From NCBI GenBank assembly GCA_900540865.1, contig UQHH01000059.1:1-17630 (forward strand): a DNA stretch of 17,630 nt, given 5' to 3'. Made by a program: the position numbers and the translations under genes. How positions within the stretch are numbered: position 1 is the first letter of the stretch; every line of letters begins with the position of its first letter. This DNA is from an uncultured Oscillospiraceae bacterium. Lineage in GTDB: Bacteria > Bacillota > Clostridia > Oscillospirales > Acutalibacteraceae. Below, piece by piece: positions 1-6,856 of the stretch. Below the pieces are notes generated by a model. That model ran no database searches, was not told the DNA's origin, and worked only from the letters and a program-made list of their open reading frames with translations.

Positions 1-180
1 ATAGCCAAATCTCCCACGTGTTTTCCACTTAAAAATGCGGTAATCTCATTTTTGGCTTTTGAAAAAAGAGGAAAATTACGTTTTTCCCTACCCAAAAAGT
101 GCAAAAAATGCATCGTTCGCTATTTTTCGCGAAAAAAAACAGAAAAAAATTATCTCCAGTTTTTCTTCTTTTTCTTTTAA

Positions 181-197
181 TGTGAAATTTATTCACT
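181..197. promoter_or_regulatory. GlnR/TnrA-like operator, box 1
   Basis: A 17-bp imperfect palindrome, TGTGA-N7-TCACT with an AT-only centre. It fits the TGTNA-N7-TNACA pattern of GlnR/TnrA nitrogen regulators except at the last base. Two further copies follow at 214 and 323. The regulator is not encoded in the window, so the identification rests on motif shape only; a CRP/FNR-family or unrelated dimeric repressor is possible. Confidence 0.4.
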
Positions 198-213
198 TAC
201 AACTGCGGCGTTG

Positions 214-230
214 AGTGATATTAGTTCACA
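214..230. promoter_or_regulatory. GlnR/TnrA-like operator, box 2
   Basis: AGTGA-N7-TCACA, one base off the TGTNA-N7-TNACA pattern. Its centre is 33 bp from that of box 1, about three helical turns, so both could be bound on the same DNA face. It is followed by ATATCAGC, which also follows box 3; the 12-bp direct repeat TCACATATCAGC occurs at 226-237 and 335-346. Confidence 0.4.
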
Positions 231-322
231 TATCAGCCTTATAAATAAGACCTCTACCCTTATTTTAATAAAATGCCTTGTCGAAAAAGCGCGAAAAGTA
301 GTTCTGCAAACTGATTAGTATT

Positions 323-339
323 TGTGAAAAACTATCACA
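323..339. promoter_or_regulatory. GlnR/TnrA-like operator, box 3
   Basis: TGTGA-N7-TCACA, a full match to the TGTNA-N7-TNACA pattern with perfect 5-bp arms. It lies 109 bp (centre to centre) from box 2. The likely target is either a minus-strand gene starting left of the window or a short plus-strand transcript ending near 745. Confidence 0.45.
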
Positions 340-545
340 TATCAGCTTTTTCAGACGCTCAGACCGCCATACCGCCCCCTGCCAGGGCTTCCAGAGCCTA
401 ATTGCGGGCAAAACAAGTCAGCAGGCAGCAAAGCGCCTTGCCTGTAAAAAGCCCTGCCGTAAGCGGGGGCGTATATATAAGCAGCCTGCTTGTCTTTTCT
501 CGCTCAACAAACAGAAGAATCACGCGCGGCAGGCGCGGGCGGACG

Positions 546-651
546 GCATGGCACACAAAAGCATTACAAAAAAGCTGCCGCAAAGGCCTCGCGCGGTAGG
601 CGCATGGCACACAAAACACTATTAAAATGCTGCCGCAAAGGCCTCGCGCGG
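546..651. repeat. Tandem repeat, two units of about 55 bp
   Basis: Unit 1 (from 546) and unit 2 (from 602) both begin GCATGGCACACAAAA, continue with a diverged 12-13 bp AT-rich middle, and end in an identical 23-bp GC-rich block containing GCAAAGGCC and CGCGCGG (574-596 and 629-651). The period is 56 bp at the start and 55 bp at the end, so a 1-bp indel separates the units and no reading frame is kept. A partial copy of the end block (CGCGCGG-AGGCGC) lies just before unit 1. The function is unknown; it may be part of a non-coding transcript ending at the plus-strand terminator near 745. Confidence 0.75.
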
Positions 652-715
652 GTTGAAACCGTTTGCGTGTTTTCAGGCGCTTTCCAAACAAGCCGCGGGA
701 TGAAAAACGTCCGGT

Positions 716-745
716 AAAAAGGGCGTGTATGCGCGGCCCTTTTAT
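716..745 (+). terminator. Plus-strand terminator-like hairpin
   Basis: AAAAGGGC (717-724) pairs with GCCCTTTT (736-743) around an 11-nt loop, with the T run forming the 3' arm and tail. It reads best on the plus strand, where no protein gene precedes it, suggesting a short non-coding plus-strand transcript through the tandem repeat. It could also be a chance or bidirectional structure. Confidence 0.45.
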
Positions 746-749
746 GCCT

Positions 750-793
750 TCTATATAAAACGAAGCGCCCCGGGGATTTCCCCCCGGGGCGCC
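750..793 (-). terminator. Terminator after the pullulanase pair
   Basis: A perfect 11-bp GC-rich stem, GCGCCCCGGGG (765-775) with CCCCGGGGCGC (782-792), and a 6-nt loop. On the minus strand it is followed by TTCGTTTTATAT. It lies about 45 nt past the stop codon of the dockerin pullulanase, so it very likely ends that transcript. Confidence 0.85.
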
Positions 794-836
794 TTAGCAA
801 AAAGTCTGATTGTATTATATTTTACAAATCCGGCAA

Positions 837-3800
837 TTATTCCGGCTTGCTCGTATATACGGTTACGTCGTCCGCACCCTTATTGGGCTTGGCAACGTTG
901 AGAACGACCCAAATGTCGCTGCTGAAGTTTTCCATATCGATTGTCTGCGCGCCCTGGCCATTATCGTTGATAATCCAGTTGAAGGAGCCGCCGCAGGTTA
1001 CGTCGATGGTAAACCAGCCGTCCTCGCCAAGCGTCATCTCTCCGCCGGGCCAGCCGCCGCCGAGCAGGTCGCCGCCGTCGTCCCACGCGTGCAGGTACGG
1101 GGTCCAGGTCTGTCCGTCCATCAGCTTAACGTGAACGGTGTAGGTCGCGGGCTGGTACTTGTAGTAGTAGTTTACTACAATCTTACCGTCCGTGTAGCGT
1201 CCTTCCGCGTTGTCCGGAAGCTTCGTCTCGTCAAGCGTGTAGTAGTTAATCGTCAGGGCTTCCGCCTTGTAAGACTCGCCGGTGCGCGCCTTTGTTACAA
1301 GCGGGCTCTGCTTCGGAACAGGCTTGCCTGTGTCGGTATCGAGGTAATTGACCTCAACCGTGCCAACGCCCGGTACGAACATCTTCGCGATATTCTTCTG
1401 GTAAATCAGCACGTCGGCAATCGAAACCACGCCGTCACAGTTTGCGTCGGCAATTTTTGCCTGCTCTTCTGTCATAGAAGCTACCTTTGCAAGGTCCTTC
1501 TGGATGATGAGCACGTCGTCAAGGGAAACATTGCCGTCGCCGGAAATGTCCTGCGCCTTCAGGGAGTACGGGGTATAGTAATAGTTTACGACAATCGGCT
1601 CCTCCGTGAATTTGCCGGTCGTGTTGCCGCTGTCGGAATCGAGGTCGTAGTCAACTGCAAGAGCAGCGTTCTTTTCCGTCTCGTACAGCGTGCCGATTTC
1701 GCCCTGGAGCGAGGTCGTGCTGAGTGTTTTGCCTGTGGATTTGTCGATGTGATTGACCGTGAGGAGGCCCTTCGTGGAAGGAACGTCCGCTGTGTTGAAG
1801 CTCTCGGAATCAACCAGAATCAGAGCGCCGCCCGCCGGTACCGTAACGGTAGAGCCGGTAACCTCGCCGAGGCTTAAAATGCCGGCAGTCTGGTCGTTTG
1901 CGATAATCGTCCACTTCTCGGGAAGCGTGCCCTTGCTCGTAAGCGTGACCTGCTTGTCTGTCGCCTGGTTGTTAAAGGCGACGGCAACGGTCTTCCACGG
2001 CTGGGCTTCGTCGTAGATGGTGTAGGCAAGTACGCCGCTCGGCGCAGTTGCAAACTGCATCTTCGTCTTGGCGGTATCTGTTGTAGCGTCCCTGAACGGG
2101 GCGTAGTTGTTTCTGATTTCAATCATGCCCGCGTAGTAAGAAACGAGGTCCTTATAGGAAACGGTTCTCGACCAGTCGAGCATATTGATTTCGGGCGAGG
2201 ACTGGTAGGAGTTCTCGTCGCCGAATTTGGTTCTCGCGAATTCTTCACCCGCAAGAATAAACGGGATACCCTGTGAGGAATAGACGATTGCCGCTGAAAG
2301 CTTGTTCATCGCGACAAGGTCGTCGTATCTCTGGCTGAACTGCTCCTTAGCGCCGCCCTTCATAGACATAACAAGCCTGTCATAAAGGGTGTTGTTGTCA
2401 TGCGCGGACGCATACGTTACCGTCTGTGTCGGAGCCTTGGCTTTCCAAGCGCCGCTGATAACATTGCCCTGGATACCATACTTTACAGAGCTTGCGGAGC
2501 CCGCGACGCCCTGGATGTAGCCCTGGCCCTTTGCCTCAAACACGCTGCCCTTGAGGCCGTCTCTTATCTGGTCGTTGAAGAAGCCGATTCTGTCGCTCAT
2601 TTTCGCCGCGTTAATCTGCGTGGCGAGCGAAGGCGCGTCGGAGTCTGTGGTCGTAGCCATAGACCAGCCCTCGCCGTACATGAGGAGCCTCGGGTCGATT
2701 TCGTCGAGGGACGCGCGGATGGCGTTCATCGTCTGAACGTCATGCAGGCCCATCAGGTCGAAACGGAAACCGTCGATGTGGTATTCCTTCGCCCAGTAGG
2801 TAACGGAATCGACCATGTACTTCCTGAACATCTCGTGCTCGGAAGCGGTGTCGTTGCCGCAGCCTGAACCGCTGGACCAGGTGTTCTGGCCGCTGAAGCG
2901 GTAGTAATAGTTCGGGACCGTCTGCTGGAACCAGGAGCCGGCGCCCTCAAACGTATGGTTGTAAACGACGTCCATAATAACGCCGATGCCCTCGTCGTGC
3001 AGGGCCTTAACCATCTGCTTTACTTCGTTGATTCTAACGTTGCCGTCATACGGGTTGGAAGAGAAAGAGCCTTCCGGCGCGTTGTAGTTCTTCGGGTCAT
3101 AGCCCCAGTTGAACTGCGTGTCGCTGCCCGTCTCCTGAATGGAGCCGAAATCGTAGAACGGGTTGAGATGCACATAGTTGACGCCAAGCTGCTTTAAGTA
3201 GTCAACGCCTGTGGCATATTTGCCCTCGCCGTTTAAGGTTGTGCCCTTCTCTGTGAAAGCAAGGTATTTACCCCTTTTTTCTTTGCTGATGCCGGAATTC
3301 TCGTTATAGGAGAAGTCCTTAATCTGGATTTCCCAGATGTTGGCGTCAGTCTGGCTGGGAACGAGCTTGTAGGTATCGTTCTCCCAACCCTCCGGGTCGG
3401 TAGAGTCGAGGTCGACTACCATGCCCCTGTTGCCGTCAACACCGACTGCCTGGGCATAAATATCAACGACTTCTCTTTCCTTTCCGTCGTTCATAATGAG
3501 GTAGGTGTAGTAAACGTTCTTGAGGTCGCCGTCTATCGCGACAGACCAAACGCCGTTTGCCTCATTGTAGGTCATGTCTGTAGTAGAAATCTTGGCCGCG
3601 CCGTCTTCTTTGTCGCTGCCCTTGGTGTACAGTACCACCTTTGCACTGCTTGCTGTCGGAGACCATACCTTAAAGGTCGTGGCTTCCGGGGTGTATGTTG
3701 CACCCAAATCGTCGCCTGTGTATGCCTTCTCGTCAAGTCCTGCGGCAAACTCTTCATAATAGTTGCCCGCAGCAAAAACGGTCGGAACACAGAAAACGCT

Positions 3801-3851
3801 GACAATCAACATTAAAGATAATACGATTGCCATAACTCTCCTGATTCTCAC
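837..3851 (-). CDS. pulA: Secreted type I pullulanase (GH13) with dockerin and CBM26-like module
   Basis: Extracellular debranching enzyme predicted to hydrolyse alpha-1,6 links of pullulan and amylopectin. A signal peptide (1-27, ending TVFA) precedes a CBM48-type N-domain (about 35-150) and a GH13 catalytic domain. Visible motifs: FNWGYDP 247-253, DVVYNH 294-299, nucleophile Asp365 in GFRFD, acid Glu394 in MYGEGW, and Asp485 in AHDN. After a beta-sandwich (about 600-690) come a MucBP-like module (694-759), a two-repeat type I dockerin (768-822, loops starting D768 and D802, each with QK at positions 17-18), a second MucBP-like module (829-899) and a CBM26-like starch-binding domain (903-1000; Trp916, Trp923, Trp934). 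The dockerin implies docking on a cohesin scaffold, as in an amylosome. Start is GTG: AAGGAGG lies 7 nt upstream, whereas the ATG at codon 7 lacks a site. It is 53 bp from its paralogue, probably one transcript. The catalytic assignment is firm; module names are from sequence pattern. Confidence 0.93.
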   Translation of the reverse strand: MRIRRVMAIVLSLMLIVSVFCVPTVFAAGNYYEEFAAGLDEKAYTGDDLGATYTPEATTFKVWSPTASSAKVVLYTKGSDKEDGAAKISTTDMTYNEANGVWSVAIDGDLKNVYYTYLIMNDGKEREVVDIYAQAVGVDGNRGMVVDLDSTDPEGWENDTYKLVPSQTDANIWEIQIKDFSYNENSGISKEKRGKYLAFTEKGTTLNGEGKYATGVDYLKQLGVNYVHLNPFYDFGSIQETGSDTQFNWGYDPKNYNAPEGSFSSNPYDGNVRINEVKQMVKALHDEGIGVIMDVVYNHTFEGAGSWFQQTVPNYYYRFSGQNTWSSGSGCGNDTASEHEMFRKYMVDSVTYWAKEYHIDGFRFDLMGLHDVQTMNAIRASLDEIDPRLLMYGEGWSMATTTDSDAPSLATQINAAKMSDRIGFFNDQIRDGLKGSVFEAKGQGYIQGVAGSASSVKYGIQGNVISGAWKAKAPTQTVTYASAHDNNTLYDRLVMSMKGGAKEQFSQRYDDLVAMNKLSAAIVYSSQGIPFILAGEEFARTKFGDENSYQSSPEINMLDWSRTVSYKDLVSYYAGMIEIRNNYAPFRDATTDTAKTKMQFATAPSGVLAYTIYDEAQPWKTVAVAFNNQATDKQVTLTSKGTLPEKWTIIANDQTAGILSLGEVTGSTVTVPAGGALILVDSESFNTADVPSTKGLLTVNHIDKSTGKTLSTTSLQGEIGTLYETEKNAALAVDYDLDSDSGNTTGKFTEEPIVVNYYYTPYSLKAQDISGDGNVSLDDVLIIQKDLAKVASMTEEQAKIADANCDGVVSIADVLIYQKNIAKMFVPGVGTVEVNYLDTDTGKPVPKQSPLVTKARTGESYKAEALTINYYTLDETKLPDNAEGRYTDGKIVVNYYYKYQPATYTVHVKLMDGQTWTPYLHAWDDGGDLLGGGWPGGEMTLGEDGWFTIDVTCGGSFNWIINDNGQGAQTIDMENFSSDIWVVLNVAKPNKGADDVTVYTSKPE

Positions 3852-3884
3852 TGGAATTCCTCCTTGAATTGGTTTTTATAATTA

Positions 3885-3901
3885 TTTCCGGAAACCGGAA
3901 A
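3885..3901 (-). other. Intercistronic stem-loop between the two pullulanases
   Basis: Perfect inverted repeat TTTCCGG-AAA-CCGGAAA, starting four bases past the stop of the upstream gene. On the minus strand it is followed by TAATTATAAAAACC, not a U tract, so it is a poor terminator. It may protect the 3' end of the upstream cistron or partly attenuate the downstream one. Confidence 0.5.
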
Positions 3902-3904
3902 GAA

Positions 3905-6166
3905 TTACCTTCTTTTTTTGCGGTACAGGGTAATCCCCGCCGCTGCCGCGCCGGCAAGCAATATTACCGCCGCGCCGATGAGTACAGGCAGCATAAAACC
4001 GCTGTCCTGCTCTTCTTCCTTCTCGTCCGCCTTTGACGGCGGCTGGGTTTCCTCCTGCGCGGAAGCATTCTTGAGCGTTTCCTTGAGCGTCCCGGAGGAC
4101 GCAAGGCCAACGCGCTCAAAGCTTTCCTTGTCTACAAGGATTACCGCGCTCGTTTTCGGTACGGTAACCGTATTGCCCGAAACCTCGCCGAGCTTTTCCG
4201 CGCCCGCGTCTTCCCTATTTGCAATGATTACCCATTCTCCGGGCAGGTCTTTGCCTTCTATTGTAACCTCTGCGTCTTTTTCTGTATCTGAATTAAAAAT
4301 ACAGGCGACCTTTTCCCATTGCTTGTCCGCCGTCTGCGTATTTTGCAGCGTATAGCCAACCACATGCTTGTCTGTATTTTCAAAGAATACCATATTGTCC
4401 ACCGACGTTTTGTCGGGACATGTAAACGGCGCAAAGTTTTTGCGTATTTCAGTCAAACCGGCATAGTACGATACTAAATCGCCGTATTTTATCAAATTAT
4501 TCCAATCAATCTGATTGAGCGACGCCGGAGATTTATAGCTGTTGTGGTCGCCGTCCTTGGACCGGCCCAGCTCTTCCCCCGCCAGCATAAAGGAAATGCC
4601 TTGAGATGTCAATATTACGGCGGCGGAAAGCTTATTCATTTCCACAAGGTCGTCATACCGCTTGCGGTAGTCCGCATCGCTTCCCTTTACAGACGCCACG
4701 AGCTTGTCATAGAGCGTCATGTTGTCATGGCACGAAGCGTAAGTAACCGTCTGCGACGGCTGCTTCGCCCAATCGTCGACCGCGCCCTTGACGCCGCGCT
4801 TGATGCGCGTCGGTGCGCCCTTCCCCTGCACAAAGCCCTTGCTCTGCGCGTTGAAGTTGTCGCCCTTGAGCACGTCGCGTATGCCGTCGTTGAATGCGCC
4901 GATGCGTTCGCTTAATTCAGACATATTCCTTTGGCTTGCCATCTCAGCCGTCGTAGCCTTCGCCATGTCCCAGGCCTCGCCGTACATAATAATCTGCTCA
5001 CCGTTCGGCAGCTTGTCCAGCTCACTGCGGATTAAATTCATCGTTTCCACGTCGTGCAGGCCCATTAAATCAAAACGGAAACCGTCTATATGGTATTCCT
5101 GCGCCCAGTATAGGACAGAATCCACCATAAATTTCCGGTACATTTCATGCTCCGAGGCCGTGTCGTTCCCGCAGCCGGAATCGCTCGACCAGGAGCCGTC
5201 CTCCAAAAACCTATAGTAATAGCCGGGCACGGTTTTATTAAAGAACGAATCCTCTCCAGTAAAGGTGTGGTTGTAGACAACATCCATTATAACGGTAATG
5301 CCCGCGTCGTGCAAAGCTTTAATCATCTGCTTCGTCTCGTTGATTCTGACATGCCCGTCATACGGGTCGGAGGAATAAGAGCCCTCCGGTACATTATAAT
5401 TCTTGGGGTCATAGCCCCAGTTAAAGGTTTCTTTGTCTGCCGATGCTTCATCGACCGAGCCGTAATCGTAAAACGGGTTTATCTGTACACAGTTGACGCC
5501 CAGCTCTTTTAAATAATCGGTTCCGGTAGGAATTTTCCCCTCTCCGTTCAAGGTCGTCCCCTTTTCCGTAAACGCAAGGTATTTGCCTCTGTTTTGCTCG
5601 CTTACACCCGAGGAGGCGTCATTACTGTAATCCTTTACATGAACCTCCCAGATAATCGCGTCCGTCTGGTTTTTAAGGTACGCACCCTTATCTTTTTCCC
5701 AGCCCTCCGGGTCGGTTTTGTCCAAATCAACGACCATGCTCCTGTCGCCGTTGACTCCCGCAGCCTTCGCGTAAATGTCGGCCGTTTCGTTCGTTTTTCC
5801 TCCGACCGTAACCAGATACGTATAATATACGCCGTCCAGGTCCCCCTCAGCGGTAACCGACCACGTGCCGTCATCGCTGCTGTAGTCCATCGGCGTCTCC
5901 TTTAAAACCTTTGCGCCGTCTTCCTCGTCGCTGCCCGTCTGATAAAGCTTGAGCCTTACCTCAGACGCAGTAGGCGCCCACACCTTAAAAGCAGTGCTTT
6001 CCTTACTGTAGACCGCGCCCAAATCATCGCCATGATAAGCGAGCCGGTCTAGCTCCTCTGCTTTCAGCGTTTCGTTCGTCTGCGCATATGTATTGACAGG
6101 CGTGCAAACCAGTGAAAAGGTCATCATAACCGCCACGGCTCCCGTTATCAGTTTCTTTTTGAACAC
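3905..6166 (-). CDS. pulA: Membrane-anchored type I pullulanase (GH13)
   Basis: Paralogue of the downstream pullulanase with the same N-terminal layout: signal peptide (1-28, ending TYA), CBM48-type domain (about 38-150), then a GH13 domain with FNWGYDP, DVVYNH (295-300), nucleophile Asp366 in GFRFD, acid Glu397 in MYGEAW and Asp481 in CHDN. It should cleave alpha-1,6 branches of starch outside the cell. It ends differently: after a Lys/Glu/Gln-rich linker (about 695-720) comes one hydrophobic helix (about 724-746) and the basic tail YRKKRR, a stop-transfer anchor tethering it to the cytoplasmic membrane, without an LPXTG motif. It has no dockerin, MucBP or CBM26 module. Start is GTG, with AAGGAGG 7 nt upstream, the same arrangement as its partner. 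It is the first gene after the promoter at 6241-6270. Confidence 0.93.
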   Translation of the reverse strand: MFKKKLITGAVAVMMTFSLVCTPVNTYAQTNETLKAEELDRLAYHGDDLGAVYSKESTAFKVWAPTASEVRLKLYQTGSDEEDGAKVLKETPMDYSSDDGTWSVTAEGDLDGVYYTYLVTVGGKTNETADIYAKAAGVNGDRSMVVDLDKTDPEGWEKDKGAYLKNQTDAIIWEVHVKDYSNDASSGVSEQNRGKYLAFTEKGTTLNGEGKIPTGTDYLKELGVNCVQINPFYDYGSVDEASADKETFNWGYDPKNYNVPEGSYSSDPYDGHVRINETKQMIKALHDAGITVIMDVVYNHTFTGEDSFFNKTVPGYYYRFLEDGSWSSDSGCGNDTASEHEMYRKFMVDSVLYWAQEYHIDGFRFDLMGLHDVETMNLIRSELDKLPNGEQIIMYGEAWDMAKATTAEMASQRNMSELSERIGAFNDGIRDVLKGDNFNAQSKGFVQGKGAPTRIKRGVKGAVDDWAKQPSQTVTYASCHDNMTLYDKLVASVKGSDADYRKRYDDLVEMNKLSAAVILTSQGISFMLAGEELGRSKDGDHNSYKSPASLNQIDWNNLIKYGDLVSYYAGLTEIRKNFAPFTCPDKTSVDNMVFFENTDKHVVGYTLQNTQTADKQWEKVACIFNSDTEKDAEVTIEGKDLPGEWVIIANREDAGAEKLGEVSGNTVTVPKTSAVILVDKESFERVGLASSGTLKETLKNASAQEETQPPSKADEKEEEQDSGFMLPVLIGAAVILLAGAAAAGITLYRKKRR

Positions 6167-6185
6167 ACACGGTCCTCCTTTATAG

Positions 6186-6205
6186 ATACCGTCTAAAAAC
6201 GGTAT
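6186..6205 (-). promoter_or_regulatory. Inverted repeat in the pullulanase 5' UTR
   Basis: Perfect arms ATACCGT and ACGGTAT separated by 6 bp, between the promoter and the ribosome binding site (AAGGAGG at 6174-6180). It could be a dimeric repressor operator downstream of the transcription start or an RNA hairpin 5 nt from the Shine-Dalgarno sequence that tunes translation. The sequence alone cannot separate the two. Confidence 0.5.
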
Positions 6206-6240
6206 GAAAAAGCGGGCATAAAATGTTAATTTATTTTATC

Positions 6241-6270
6241 ATTATAACAATCGGTTGAATTTCCTCTCAA
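6241..6270 (-). promoter_or_regulatory. Sigma-A promoter of the pullulanase operon
   Basis: On the minus strand: TTGAGA (-35, 6265-6270), 18-bp spacer, TATAAT (-10, 6241-6246) preceded by an extended TGT. Transcription should start near 6234 and leave a leader of about 68 nt before the GTG start. Confidence 0.75.
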
Positions 6271-6373
6271 GAAATAAACGCCGTATTCCGCTTAGAATTT
6301 GTCAGGGAAATACTGTTAACAATCACTAAATATTTATTTATGAACAAAAAAATGTAACCAACGGAAAAAAAGC

Positions 6374-6402
6374 TTTACTGAAAGGGCGTTTCATGCTATA
6401 AT
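6374..6402 (+). promoter_or_regulatory. Sigma-A promoter of the 97-aa gene
   Basis: TTTACT (6374-6379), 17-bp spacer, TATAAT (6397-6402) with an extended TGC just before the -10 box. It points away from the pullulanase promoter; the two -10 boxes are about 150 bp apart. Confidence 0.75.
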
Positions 6403-6437
6403 TATCTGAAAGAAAAACGCAGAGGGAGGTATTGTCT

Positions 6438-6731
6438 ATGGCGGAGAAAGAAAAGTTCCCTACCTATAAAGGAAAACCGCTCGTGCGCTGCGGCGACGTG
6501 CTGTATTACGGCAATATGGACGAACGGTATGTAATCCGGCTTCAGATAAAGTCAAAGAAAACGGTCAATGACCTGGAGGTCGCGGATAAGGTAACGGTCC
6601 AGCTGATGTGCACCGACCCCGATATCAGCCCCAGGAAGCAGGTCGTAAAGGCAAGCGAAAAGAACGGCCTTTACCTAGCAATGGACATCGGCGAGATTTG
6701 GCTCAACAGGGCGCTCGCTTCGAACGAATAA
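6438..6731 (+). CDS. Conserved small protein of unknown function (97 aa)
   Basis: Soluble 97-aa protein with no signal peptide, membrane segment or metal-binding cluster; only two cysteines, far apart. It reads like a conserved clostridial hypothetical, with a charged central part (IRLQIKSKKTVNDLEVADKV) and a motif TDPDISPRKQ, then an alpha-helical C-terminus. I cannot assign a function. Start: the ATG at 6438 has AGGGAGG 8 nt upstream; the in-frame TTG two codons earlier would sit only 2 nt from that site. It is a single-gene unit with its own promoter (6374-6402) and terminator (6751-6786), transcribed divergently from the pullulanases, so a shared role is not implied. Confidence 0.8.
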   Translation: MAEKEKFPTYKGKPLVRCGDVLYYGNMDERYVIRLQIKSKKTVNDLEVADKVTVQLMCTDPDISPRKQVVKASEKNGLYLAMDIGEIWLNRALASNE

Positions 6732-6750
6732 GCAAATCAGAAACATCAGT

Positions 6751-6786
6751 ACTCCGGCATGGTATTATGCTGGAGTATTTTTTATG
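6751..6786 (+). terminator. Terminator after the 97-aa gene
   Basis: ACTCCGGCAT (6751-6760) pairs with ATGCTGGAGT (6767-6776), ten pairs with one G-U, loop of 6, followed by ATTTTTTAT. It begins 19 nt past the stop codon. Confidence 0.85.
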
Positions 6787-6822
6787 TTATATTTTACAAA
6801 ATTATAAAAAATTTAAAAAGTG

Positions 6823-6851
6823 TTTATTTTTTATAATGAAAGATTTATAAT
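6823..6851 (+). promoter_or_regulatory. Possible promoter of the lipoprotein gene
   Basis: TTTATT, 17-bp spacer, TATAAT (6846-6851). The -10 is perfect but the region is very AT-rich, so a chance match is likely enough to keep confidence low. A second TATAAT at 6832-6837 has no fitting -35 box. Confidence 0.35.
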
Positions 6852-6856
6852 ATTAA

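Larger units (their letters stand above)
1..836. other. Gene-poor intergenic region with operator-like palindromes and repeats
   Basis: I see no credible protein gene here. Positions 1-350 are AT-rich, with long A and T tracts, a pyrimidine-rich stretch around 157-178 and three TGTGA-N7-TCACA-like palindromes. They probably belong to the control region of a gene beyond the left edge. From about 360 the composition turns GC-rich and contains several short inverted repeats (CAGGCA/TGCCTG at 422-427 and 439-444; AAGCAG/CTTGCTT-like palindrome at 479-491), a 55-56 bp direct repeat (546-651) and two terminator-like hairpins facing opposite ways (716-745 and 750-793). Short ORFs here do not keep one frame across the repeat units, which argues against coding. 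Confidence 0.7.

Noticed and set aside
3..58. AGCCAAA ... TTTGGCT inverted repeat at the left edge
   Set aside because: Only 7-bp arms 42 bp apart, with no transposase, target duplication or other mobile-element sign.
123..136. 14-bp palindrome TTTTTCGCGAAAAA
   Set aside because: No room for a loop without breaking the CG core and it occurs in A/T tracts, so it may be compositional; nothing else supports a function.
546..651. CRISPR array
   Set aside because: Only two units, unequal blocks, an AT-rich diverged middle of 12-13 bp rather than a spacer of normal length, and no cas genes.
402..717. Short overlapping ORFs in the GC-rich repeat island
   Set aside because: The repeat units fall in different frames because of a 55/56-bp period, no convincing start signals exist, and the translations are low-complexity basic sequence.
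810..1877. 355-codon plus-strand open frame opposite the pullulanase C-terminus
   Set aside because: It is wholly antisense to a gene with clear domains, its translation is valine/arginine-rich without recognisable motifs, and no ribosome site or promoter precedes it.
6432..6437. TTG start for the 97-aa gene
   Set aside because: It lies only 2 nt from the AGGGAGG ribosome site; the ATG at 6438 has the proper 8-nt spacing.
6832..6837. TATAAT as a promoter of the lipoprotein gene
   Set aside because: No -35-like hexamer at 16-19 bp; the surrounding DNA is so AT-rich that such hexamers are expected.
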